Counted from the first letter of the stretch, positions 1 through 5,138 are shown. The stretch is 5,320 nt of DNA from Candidatus Omnitrophota bacterium (GCA_023247135.1 JAHFHB010000154.1:1-5320), one strand, 5' to 3'. Notes: generated by a model from the sequence alone, not told the origin. Numbers and translations: made by a program.

Positions 1-1180
1 GAAAATATTCAGCAGGCACCAGTTCCAGCTGGTAGAGTTTTTTTACGAGATAGAAATCATCGGCCAGCGCCAGAATCTGCCGCTCGTTCCCGGTCACCGC
101 CAGCCGGCCGGCCACAAGCGCCTGAAGCTTTTCCAATTCCGCCCCGAGACCGCGGGCTTCCATTTCATGTTCCAGCAGAATTCTGCCCAAAAGGGCCGTC
201 ACGCCAGGGAATTTTGCCGCATCAAAATCGGCCGGCAGCGCCCCAGCCATGGACTCAATCGCAAGCACGGCTTCAGGGTTAAGTTCCTGATGCGCAGCGG
301 CTTTCGCCAGAATTTCATGCATGTGAACGGCCATGGATTTGTCATGCATCCCGAGGACCTTCACAAACTCCTCAATTTCCGCGCCTTGCAGCTCAACGCC
401 CGCGGGCGCAGCCAGCTTTTTAAGCACGGCAACCCGCGCCAGCATCGGCCATTCGATTTGGCTTTGCACCGAATCCAGATCCAGACCGGCCGTATCTTTG
501 GCCAGTTGAGCAAGTTCTTCGATCCAAACTTCCGCCGAGCACCGGCCCGCCCGGTAATCTTCCCGATCGCGCAAATAATTCCGCAAGTGCGTATTGAGCC
601 CCTGTGCGATGAGCCGGGTCATTTGCACCTCAAAGCGGCCCATCCATTCGGCCGCCTGCGCGTGTCCCGCGATCATCGCACGGATGTCCTGCGCATTTTT
701 TAAATAGGAATCAAGACTTTCGATGCCATACGCCGGAATGCCGGGATGCTCCGCCAGAAAAAGGTCGGCTCCCTTGGCCACCGATTGCCGCGCAAGTTCG
801 TCGAGTGTTTTCGCGGTTAATTCCATGCGCTCCGGGAAAAAACGCAATTTTTGTGCGTCCAGGCGCCCTTCGGAACCTTCGAGCAGCACCAGATCCACAC
901 CGCCATCCGCCTGAATGAGATTAAGAATTTTTTGAATATTTTTTTGCGCGAGGAAATTACCGTGCGCCGTTTGAATGTGAAAAATTTCAGGCCCTGTCCC
1001 TGCCGATGCATTTTCAAGCGAACCGGCATCAGCCGAAATTTTCAGGCGCGGGGCAGACAGGGTCACAAGACCGGAACCGGCGGCCAACGCCCCATTCAGA
1101 CTGCCGGCATAAAGCGGCTGTGCCAGCATTGAAAAAGCCAGGCAAAATGCGTTGATTTTTTTAAAGTGAATTTTCTTCAT
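1..1180 (-). CDS. Exported ChaN/Tiki-like domain protein, 3'-truncated by window edge
   Basis: The reading frame is open from the ATG at 1180 to the window edge (393 residues, stop not reached). Residues 1-25 form a signal peptide: a Lys-rich start, a hydrophobic stretch ending in SMLAQPLYA, and probable cleavage after YAG or YA. The conserved part starts at about residue 66 with IFHIQTAHGNFLAQKNI (H68, H73), then LVLLEGSEG (E101) and YGIE at 151-154. This His/Glu pattern resembles ChaN (haem-uptake) and Tiki/TraB-like folds, and a family of exported hypothetical proteins that carry 'D.HAN..AQ.NI' and 'LVEG' motifs. The rest is helix-rich. A TAA stop sits two codons upstream of the ATG in the same frame, so this is the first usable ATG. 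The only good Shine-Dalgarno (1202-1208) lies 21 bases upstream, unusually far. It is separated from the upstream gene by 157 bases and probably has its own promoter. The activity is unknown; an envelope metal- or haem-related hydrolase role is speculative. Confidence 0.75.
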   Translation of the reverse strand, partial: MKKIHFKKINAFCLAFSMLAQPLYAGSLNGALAAGSGLVTLSAPRLKISADAGSLENASAGTGPEIFHIQTAHGNFLAQKNIQKILNLIQADGGVDLVLLEGSEGRLDAQKLRFFPERMELTAKTLDELARQSVAKGADLFLAEHPGIPAYGIESLDSYLKNAQDIRAMIAGHAQAAEWMGRFEVQMTRLIAQGLNTHLRNYLRDREDYRAGRCSAEVWIEELAQLAKDTAGLDLDSVQSQIEWPMLARVAVLKKLAAPAGVELQGAEIEEFVKVLGMHDKSMAVHMHEILAKAAAHQELNPEAVLAIESMAGALPADFDAAKFPGVTALLGRILLEHEMEARGLGAELEKLQALVAGRLAVTGNERQILALADDFYLVKKLYQLELVPAEYF

Positions 1181-1201
1181 ACGTTAAAGTTAAAAGAAAC
1201 A

Positions 1202-1208
1202 CTCCTCC
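1202..1208 (-). promoter_or_regulatory. Distant Shine-Dalgarno-like GGAGGAG upstream of the ChaN-like gene
   Basis: On the minus strand GGAGGAG is the best anti-SD match upstream of the ATG at 1180, but the spacing is 21 bases instead of the usual 5-10. No alternative in-frame start lies between, because a TAA precedes the ATG. The site may work through mRNA folding, or may not be used. Confidence 0.35.
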
Positions 1209-1234
1209 CCGAGCTTTGCTGAAATGAGATTCAA

Positions 1235-1263
1235 AACGTAGCATCTGAATGGAGGGTTTTCAA
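1235..1263 (-). promoter_or_regulatory. Candidate sigma-70 promoter for the ChaN-like gene
   Basis: The minus strand reads TTGAAA (1263-1258), 17 bases, then TACGTT (1240-1235). The -10 box is preceded by TGC, an extended -10 motif. The -35 matches consensus at 5 of 6 positions; the -10 is weak. Transcription would begin near 1228, leaving a leader of about 50 bases. The -35 overlaps one end of the structured element at 1256-1323. Confidence 0.4.
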
Positions 1264-1323
1264 GGGCGGGTCGAAAGCGAATCCCCTTCGGGAAGCGCTA
1301 AGGAGCAATCGCTAGCAGAAAAC
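1256..1323. repeat. 68-bp structured intergenic element with inverted ends
   Basis: The ends are GTTTTC (1256-1261) and GAAAAC (1318-1323), a perfect 6-bp inverted repeat. Inside, AGCG-AA-TCCC / GGGA-AG-CGCT (1276-1299) folds as two 4-bp stems around a 2x2 internal loop, capped by CTTC. A further CGCT at 1310-1313 could pair with the AGCG at 1276-1279 or 1294-1297 instead. It has no T-tract placed as in an intrinsic terminator. It could be a dispersed REP/MITE-like repeat, a small RNA element or a weak transcription barrier between the SDR operon and the next gene. Only one copy is in the window, so repeat status is inferred. The rest of the 1181-1337 spacer holds only the candidate promoter and SD listed separately. 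Confidence 0.4.
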
Positions 1324-1337
1324 ATCACTAAAAATTA

Positions 1338-1508
1338 TCACAAAGGCGTATTATTTTTCTTGCGGAAGCCTTCCATCAGTACCGTCACCCCCACGGTAAA
1401 AAAACACAAAAAAGCACCGAGTCCCAGCGCTCCCGTTTTGCCGGAAGCCGCGATCAACGCCAGAAGAATCAGCACGGCTCCGAGAAGCCCCGATGTAAGT
1501 TTTTTCAT
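1338..1508 (-). CDS. Small two-helix membrane protein (56 aa)
   Basis: The frame starts with the ATG at 1508-1506 and ends with TGA at 1340-1338. Its ATG overlaps the stop of the upstream SDR gene as ATGA, the usual arrangement for translational coupling. The protein begins MKKLTSGLLGAVLILLALIA (helix 1, about residues 5-21). It has a short SGKTG turn, a second hydrophobic stretch GALGLGAFLCFFTVGVTVLM (residues 26-45), and a basic tail EGFRKKNNTPL. The positive-inside rule suggests both termini are cytoplasmic. I do not recognise a family. The stop-start overlap, the clean hydrophobic pattern and the absence of any competing gene here support it as real. Its partner is likely the SDR protein, whose C-terminus is also hydrophobic and basic. 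Confidence 0.7.
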   Translation of the reverse strand: MKKLTSGLLGAVLILLALIAASGKTGALGLGAFLCFFTVGVTVLMEGFRKKNNTPL

Positions 1509-2275
1509 GCCCGGTCAACCCCGGTCTTTTTTTTAAAAATAATCCGGTAACACCGGTCATAAAGCCAATCGGGCAGGTATCTGAAAAAAAAGGCCGCGAC
1601 CACCCAGCGGCGTGTGACATAAACGCGTTTCTTTTTTTTCCGAATCGCCGCCGCAATCTGTACAGCCGCTTTCTGCGGAGATGCCACCCAGAATTTAAAC
1701 GCAGCGGCCCGAATCATTTGCGTATCGACAAACCCCGGCCGCACATCCGTGACGCTGATCTGCGGGCACTCGGCCTGCACGCGCTGGCGCAGGCCATCGA
1801 GGTACGAAAATAAAAAAGCTTTGGTAGCGCCGTAGACCGGCACATGGCCCGATCCCCGGACTCCTGCAATGGAAGAAATGCCCGTCAAATGCCCGGCGCC
1901 CTGCTTCAGAAAAATCCGCATGGCCTCATGGGCCAGCGCGACAAAACTCGCCACATTCACCTGCAGCATCTTTTGATCGTGCTCCCAGGAAAGATCGGCG
2001 CTGCGATGATTCGCCCCCGCATTCAGCACCACAAGATCCACTGTCCCCATCTGAGCGCAGAGCTGCCGGAAATCCTGCCGGGCTTGATCCGGATTTTCAA
2101 AATCCGACGGCATAATCCAGGCAGGTTGCCGCAATTCGGATCTGAGCGCTTCCAGCAAGTGAACGCGCCGCGCCATCAGGCCCAGCGCATAGCCGTCGTT
2201 GGAAAGCACGACGGCCAGCGCGCGGCCAATGCCGCTGCTTGCGCCGGTGATAATGGCTTTTTTTGTCGATGTCAT
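1505..2275 (-). CDS. Short-chain dehydrogenase/reductase (SDR) family oxidoreductase
   Basis: This 256-residue classical SDR is a Rossmann-fold NAD(P)-dependent oxidoreductase. Visible motifs in order are the cofactor loop TGASSGIG (residues 10-17), ARR at 35-37 after the second strand (arginines there suggest NADP preference), NAG at 85-87, N107, the catalytic triad S135-Y148-K152 (YGATK), and RPGFVDT at 179-185. The C-terminal 45 residues carry a KKKK patch, then a hydrophobic/aromatic stretch (WVVAAFFFRYLPDWLYDRCYRI, described by its residues 224-245) and a basic tail. That suggests membrane association, as in SDRs acting on lipids or other hydrophobic substrates. The substrate cannot be read from sequence. 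The gene starts 38 bases after the fusion gene's stop; no strong SD is visible. The nearby ATG in another frame stops after three codons, so 2275 is the best start. It overlaps the downstream small membrane gene by 4 bases. Confidence 0.9.
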   Translation of the reverse strand: MTSTKKAIITGASSGIGRALAVVLSNDGYALGLMARRVHLLEALRSELRQPAWIMPSDFENPDQARQDFRQLCAQMGTVDLVVLNAGANHRSADLSWEHDQKMLQVNVASFVALAHEAMRIFLKQGAGHLTGISSIAGVRGSGHVPVYGATKAFLFSYLDGLRQRVQAECPQISVTDVRPGFVDTQMIRAAAFKFWVASPQKAAVQIAAAIRKKKKRVYVTRRWVVAAFFFRYLPDWLYDRCYRIIFKKKTGVDRA

Positions 2276-2313
2276 GAGTGCATTGTAACGCGGAATAATT
2301 TCAGCAGGAAAAA

Positions 2314-4050
2314 TTAAACGAGCGGTTGATTAGATTTTGCCAGTTCGAGACGTGCCAACAATCCATCCTGAATCCAGGCCGAGAACCAGGATTGCAAAGA
2401 CACCTCATCCTCAAAATCCGCCAGGTCTTCACAGACAGCCCCAAGAGAGCGGCCGGCCATCAGTCCCCGCAAAATCCGGTACTGGGCCAGCCCGAGTTTT
2501 TCGGTGCGGATCCGGTTCTGTGCGCGCGAAATCAACACCCTTTCCGGTTCGGAAAGTTTTTCGAGCGCGCCTGTCAGAGACTTTTCTTGCTGGCGCGCCT
2601 CCCAAAGTGCCAACACCGGCCAATCAGACTCAAAAAGATAAACGGACGGCTGAAAAATAAGCCGGATATGCTCCCAATCTTCCGGTGCAAGCGCCTGCAG
2701 CGCAGCTTGCTGAAGAGGCACGCCGTCATACGCATGAAAAGCCCGCGCCACAAACCATTCAAACCGCGCCAGGTCAACCCCATAAGGTTTGCCTGAGATT
2801 TCCGGATACGTCTTTAAAAAATCCGGCATACCTTCTCCGATTTTCGCCAGATCGTACTCGGTCGCCGGCCCTTTCCCCGCATACGCTTCTGCAAGCTCGC
2901 AAAAATCCTCAGGCCCTATCAAGCGCGCCAGCGCCGGGTAGGTTTCTCCAAGCGCCGCATGCGTTCTGGCGATGTACCCATCGGCGTACACACTCATCCG
3001 TTCTTTTCCAGGATCACCGCCCTGCGGATTCAGCAGCGTGTCGGGCAAACGGTTCGCTCCGAGAGGCTGGATGGCCGACTTCATCAAGTCCTGCACCTGC
3101 GACAAACTGAACCCTTCCATTGCCAGCACCGCTTGCCCTTTCTGTAAAGAAACTCCGGACTTTACATCCGATTGTAGGGAACAGTCATGCCTGTTCCCTA
3201 CGGGCCGACACATGCTTTGCAAGTAAAAACCACGGGCGCGAGCCGCTTCCGAACTCAACTCGTCAAACGACGGAATTTTTTCGTCCCACTCGATCAAAGT
3301 CGAAACGCGGCCGTACAGTTTCAGGGCTTCACGGTAAAGTTCCCACACAGCTTCCGTCACACGCGCCGAATGCGTATCAAATAAAAACTTCCCCATCGGA
3401 GTATGCCCCGCCAGATGGAATTGGCCCACCTTTTCAGCGGGAATATGCCGCAGATAATCCAGGGGATTAAACCCGTGATTCACCGCATTGACGTAAAGAT
3501 TGTTGATATCCAGAAGAATTCCGCAGCCGGACCGGCTCGCGACTTCCACAAGAAATTCCCATTCGGGCATTACGGAATGGCTGAACGTCACATAGGTCGA
3601 AACATTTTCAAGCAGGATCTTCCGGCCCAAATGAGTTTGAACCTGATCGACACGCCTGACAACGTGTTGCACGGATTCGTCGGTCAGCGGAAGCGGCAGC
3701 AGATCGTGCAAAGTCTCGCCACCGGCCCCCGACCAGCACAAGTGATCCGACACCAACTCAGGCTCAATACGGTCGACCAGCTTCTTTAAACTGTCGAGGT
3801 ATTGCGGGTGCAGGGGGTCACAGGATCCGATTGAAAGCGCGACACCGTGGAGTACCACGGGATAACGTTCTCTGACTTTTTCAAGCATGGCAAGGGGCCG
3901 CCCGCCGGTGTTCATGTAATTCTCGGAAACCGCCTCAAAAAAATCCATGGGCGGAAAGCTTTCGAGAATCGCCGGATAGTGCTCGCTGCGCAATCCCACC
4001 CCGCAGCCCAGGAGCGGCCATTCGCCGTGTTTCTTGTCAGAGGACGTCAT
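2314..4050 (-). CDS. Fused MNIO (DUF692) RiPP maturase and DUF2063 partner domain (BufB-BufC / HvfB-HvfC type)
   Basis: One uninterrupted frame encodes 578 residues. Residues 8-280 are a DUF692 multinuclear non-haem iron oxygenase (MNIO, TIM-barrel; relatives MbnB, TglH, HvfB, BufB). The likely metal-site and conserved residues are all present: E43-N44, H68 (LHGVALSIG), D102-H103 (SDHLCW), E148-N149, D181-N183-N184 (DINNLYVNA), H212 and H216 (HLAGH), D225-H227 and E254 (LIEWD). Residues 315-570 match DUF2063 (HvfC/BufC): QDLMKSAIQPL, then RMSVYADGYIARTHAALGE, YPALARLIG and MPDFL. DUF2063 partners help the enzyme engage its precursor peptide. In described relatives the two are usually separate genes. 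Linker residues 281-311 include a translated palindrome (V284-L292). The SD GGGAG lies 8 bases before the ATG, and the start is 18 bases after the precursor peptide's stop. Inferred role: converting precursor cysteines to metal-binding heterocycles in the cytoplasm. An internal start at M311 (or GTG at 308) could also yield free DUF2063; SD support for it is weak. Confidence 0.9.
   Translation of the reverse strand: MTSSDKKHGEWPLLGCGVGLRSEHYPAILESFPPMDFFEAVSENYMNTGGRPLAMLEKVRERYPVVLHGVALSIGSCDPLHPQYLDSLKKLVDRIEPELVSDHLCWSGAGGETLHDLLPLPLTDESVQHVVRRVDQVQTHLGRKILLENVSTYVTFSHSVMPEWEFLVEVASRSGCGILLDINNLYVNAVNHGFNPLDYLRHIPAEKVGQFHLAGHTPMGKFLFDTHSARVTEAVWELYREALKLYGRVSTLIEWDEKIPSFDELSSEAARARGFYLQSMCRPVGNRHDCSLQSDVKSGVSLQKGQAVLAMEGFSLSQVQDLMKSAIQPLGANRLPDTLLNPQGGDPGKERMSVYADGYIARTHAALGETYPALARLIGPEDFCELAEAYAGKGPATEYDLAKIGEGMPDFLKTYPEISGKPYGVDLARFEWFVARAFHAYDGVPLQQAALQALAPEDWEHIRLIFQPSVYLFESDWPVLALWEARQQEKSLTGALEKLSEPERVLISRAQNRIRTEKLGLAQYRILRGLMAGRSLGAVCEDLADFEDEVSLQSWFSAWIQDGLLARLELAKSNQPLV
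3174..3201. repeat. 28-bp near-perfect palindrome (REP-like) inside the fusion gene linker
   Basis: GTAGGGAACAG (3174-3184) and CTGTTCCCTAC (3191-3201) are perfect 11-bp inverted arms. The centre TCATGC is also palindromic (CATG) apart from one T/C mismatch at 3185/3190, so 13 of 14 pairs match. The GTAGGG...CCCTAC form is like REP elements mobilised by RAYT (TnpA_REP) transposases. It is read in frame on the minus strand as VGNRHDCSL(Q), residues 284-293, exactly between the two domains of the fusion protein. No RAYT gene is in the window. Confidence 0.75.
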
Positions 4051-4068
4051 CCCGTGATCTCCCTGAAT

Positions 4069-4323
4069 TTACGCGACGACCGTGCCGCCGTCGGTTTTGC
4101 ACTGCTCGGCGCTGGCCGAAGAAACCCAGCCCTGCCCTTTGCAAGTGTTCTTACCCGCGCAGCTATGCCCTTTGCCGCCGCATTCTCCCTGCCCGGCGCA
4201 TTTGTTAATTCCAGAGCAATGCACATCGGCGTAAGCCGCTTGAGTTGCGGCCATGCCGGCCACCGTTAAAAGCCCCGCCACAGAAGCCGCCAAAAACTTC
4301 TTCTTTGAAAATGTCTTTTCCAC
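4069..4323 (-). CDS. Bufferin-like cysteine-rich RiPP precursor with Sec signal peptide
   Basis: This 84-residue precursor starts at GTG (4323) with a strong SD, AAGGAG, 7 bases upstream. Residues 1-32 are a signal peptide: a basic start (MEKTFSKKK), a hydrophobic core LAASVAGLLTVAGMAAT, and a likely cleavage site AYA|D33. The mature part has six cysteines (C36, C42, C48, C55, C61, C75) and is rich in Gly, Lys and Gln. It contains a duplicated CxGxNxCxGQG unit at 36-46 and 55-65. This matches the type of secreted precursor found beside DUF692/DUF2063 genes (bufferins; compare oxazolin HvfA). In those systems, cysteines become thiooxazole or oxazolone-type groups that bind Cu(I) in the periplasm. 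The maturase gene begins 18 bases downstream, so the pairing is strong by context. I recall related sequences being named BufA2-type, but I cannot verify the subfamily. The metal, and which cysteines are modified, are inferred only. Confidence 0.85.
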   Translation of the reverse strand: MEKTFSKKKFLAASVAGLLTVAGMAATQAAYADVHCSGINKCAGQGECGGKGHSCAGKNTCKGQGWVSSASAEQCKTDGGTVVA

Positions 4324-4330
4324 CGCTTAT

Positions 4331-4336
4331 CTCCTT
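4331..4336 (-). promoter_or_regulatory. Strong ribosome-binding site deciding the GTG start of the precursor gene
   Basis: On the minus strand AAGGAG lies 7 bases before GTG 4323-4321. This fixes the start of the precursor at a non-ATG codon and fits a full signal peptide with a basic N-terminus. The hairpins at 4358-4400 end 22 bases upstream, leaving the site unstructured in this simple view. Confidence 0.75.
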
Positions 4337-4357
4337 AAGTTTGGTTCACTCCCACTG

Positions 4358-4378
4358 GCCGTATCAAGTCGATACGGC
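4358..4378 (-). promoter_or_regulatory. Intercistronic hairpin 2 upstream of the precursor gene
   Basis: GCCGTATC and GATACGGC form a perfect 8-bp inverted repeat around a 5-base loop. There is no run of T on the transcribed side, so it is not a canonical terminator. It shares three bases (4376-4378) with hairpin 1, so the full forms of both cannot exist together. Possible roles are an RNA processing or stability element, an attenuator, or an operator. Confidence 0.55.
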
Positions 4379-4400
4379 ACCCTTCAAGCGAAGGGATGCC
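4376..4400 (-). promoter_or_regulatory. Intercistronic hairpin 1 directly after the yceI stop
   Basis: On the minus strand GGCA(T)CCCTTC, a GCTT loop and GAAGGGTGCC form ten base pairs with one bulged T. It begins at the base following the TAA of the YceI-family gene. Without a U-tract it is more likely a 3'-end stabiliser or processing stem than a terminator, and it may give the yceI and precursor genes different expression levels. Confidence 0.55.
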
Positions 4401-4991
4401 TTAGCCTTCTTTCATTCCCGCGATCTCGAGCTCAATCGTAATTTCTTCGCCCACCAGAAGCTGTCCGGTTTCAACCGCCTGATTCCAGGTCAAGCCGAAA
4501 TCCTTGCGATTCACCGTCGTGGTCGCCGTAAAAGACGCCGTCTGATTCCCCCAGGGGTCTGTGACCTCCCCCAGTATTTCAAGATCAAAAATAACTTCCT
4601 TCTCGACACCGTGAATTTTCAAGATTCCGTGCAGTTTGGCTTTGCCGCCGGAAACATCCGTCACGGTCGTACTTTTGAAGGAAAGGTTGGGAAAGTTCTC
4701 GACGTCAAAAAAATCTTTGGATTTCAGGTGTTTATCGCGCTGGGGAACATTGGTATCGATGCTTGCGGCCTGCACCACGGCTTCCGTCTTCCACGCCGCG
4801 GGGTCCTTGGGGTCATAGGAGAAATTCCCCTCAAACTGCCTAAAACTGCCGTGCACCCAGGAAAGCAGGTGGCGCACTTTAAAACCCACCGTCGAATGGT
4901 CCAGATCAACCTTGTAAGTCGCCGCCTCAACCGGCCGCGCTAAAAAAATCAACAGCGCCATTAAAATCAGGAAATGAAAACGTCGCTTCAT
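4401..4991 (-). CDS. YceI-family periplasmic protein
   Basis: This 196-residue protein has a signal peptide (MKRRFHFLILMALLIFLARP, cleavage near VEA-A at 23-24) followed by a complete YceI domain of usual length. YceI proteins are lipocalin-like beta barrels in the periplasm that bind isoprenoid quinones or other amphiphilic lipids. Family landmarks are visible: DLDHSTVGFKVRHLLSWVHGSF (residues 29-50, an H-S-x-V-x-F-x-V-x-H pattern), DKHLKSKDFFDVENFP (86-101), the LHGILKIHGVEKEV repeat strand (120-133), NRKDFGLTW (161-169) and VGEEITIELEI (180-190). The SD GGGAGGA lies 6 bases before the ATG. It is the first gene of the leftward cluster, 77 bases before the bufferin-like precursor. Co-transcription with the metal-peptide genes is plausible but interrupted by two hairpins. 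Its exact ligand is unknown; a link to respiratory or copper/oxidative stress is only a guess from position. Confidence 0.92.
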   Translation of the reverse strand: MKRRFHFLILMALLIFLARPVEAATYKVDLDHSTVGFKVRHLLSWVHGSFRQFEGNFSYDPKDPAAWKTEAVVQAASIDTNVPQRDKHLKSKDFFDVENFPNLSFKSTTVTDVSGGKAKLHGILKIHGVEKEVIFDLEILGEVTDPWGNQTASFTATTTVNRKDFGLTWNQAVETGQLLVGEEITIELEIAGMKEG

Positions 4992-5047
4992 TGTGATTCC
5001 TCCCGGGTTTTCCAGCTTTAACCTGGATTGACTTTTTGTGAACCCCT

Positions 5048-5075
5048 ATTGTAGGACTCTTGCCAGTCTCTACAA
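5048..5075 (-). promoter_or_regulatory. Candidate promoter for the yceI-bufferin cluster
   Basis: The minus strand reads TTGTAG (5075-5070), 16 bases, then TACAAT (5053-5048). The -10 matches consensus at 5 of 6 positions; the -35 is moderate. Transcription would start near 5041, giving a leader of about 50 bases to the YceI ATG. Both boxes lie within an inverted repeat listed separately, which suggests control by a dimeric repressor or activator. Confidence 0.45.
5049..5075. repeat. Imperfect palindrome spanning both promoter boxes (possible operator)
   Basis: TTGTAG-GACT (5049-5058) pairs with AGTC-T-CTACAA (5065-5075), ten base pairs with one bulged T around the loop CTTGCC. It sits in the divergent region and covers the -35 and -10 boxes of the leftward promoter. 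It starts like the palindrome at 3174 (both read ATTGTAGG on the plus strand), so it may instead be a decayed copy of the same repeat family. Confidence 0.45.
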
Positions 5076-5109
5076 AGTCATTTCTGTACTGGATTCTGCG
5101 GACAAAACA

Positions 5110-5138
5110 TTGCTTGCTTTTCCACCCGCCTCTATAGA
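5110..5138 (+). promoter_or_regulatory. Candidate sigma-70 promoter for the antiporter-like gene
   Basis: TTGCTT (5110-5115), a 17-base spacer and TATAGA (5133-5138) form a good sigma-70 pair in the divergent spacer. Transcription would start near 5145, about 45 bases before the ATG at 5190. It does not overlap the leftward promoter at 5048-5075. Confidence 0.55.

Noticed and set aside
167..703. Plus-strand 178-residue open frame
   Set aside because: It is antisense to the ChaN-like gene, is rich in Arg/His/Phe as shadow frames are, has no SD, and shows no recognisable motif.
2276..2313. Terminator or promoter between the fusion gene and the SDR gene
   Set aside because: The 38-base gap has no convincing stem or promoter boxes; co-transcription is simpler.
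1844..2317. Plus-strand 157-residue open frame opposite the SDR gene
   Set aside because: The minus-strand frame has complete SDR motifs; this frame is its antisense shadow.
3174..3201. CRISPR repeat
   Set aside because: Only one palindromic copy is present, with no spacer-repeat periodicity.
2326..3789. Several plus-strand frames opposite the MNIO-DUF2063 fusion
   Set aside because: All lie within a strongly supported minus-strand gene and show low-complexity, Arg/Pro/His-rich shadow composition.
4358..4400. Intrinsic terminator after yceI
   Set aside because: The stems are strong enough, but no U-run follows either one on the transcribed strand, and a gene starts 35 bases further on.
4245..4943. 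Plus-strand 232-residue open frame
   Set aside because: It runs antisense through yceI and the precursor's signal peptide; both minus-strand genes have clear families, SD sites and signal peptides.
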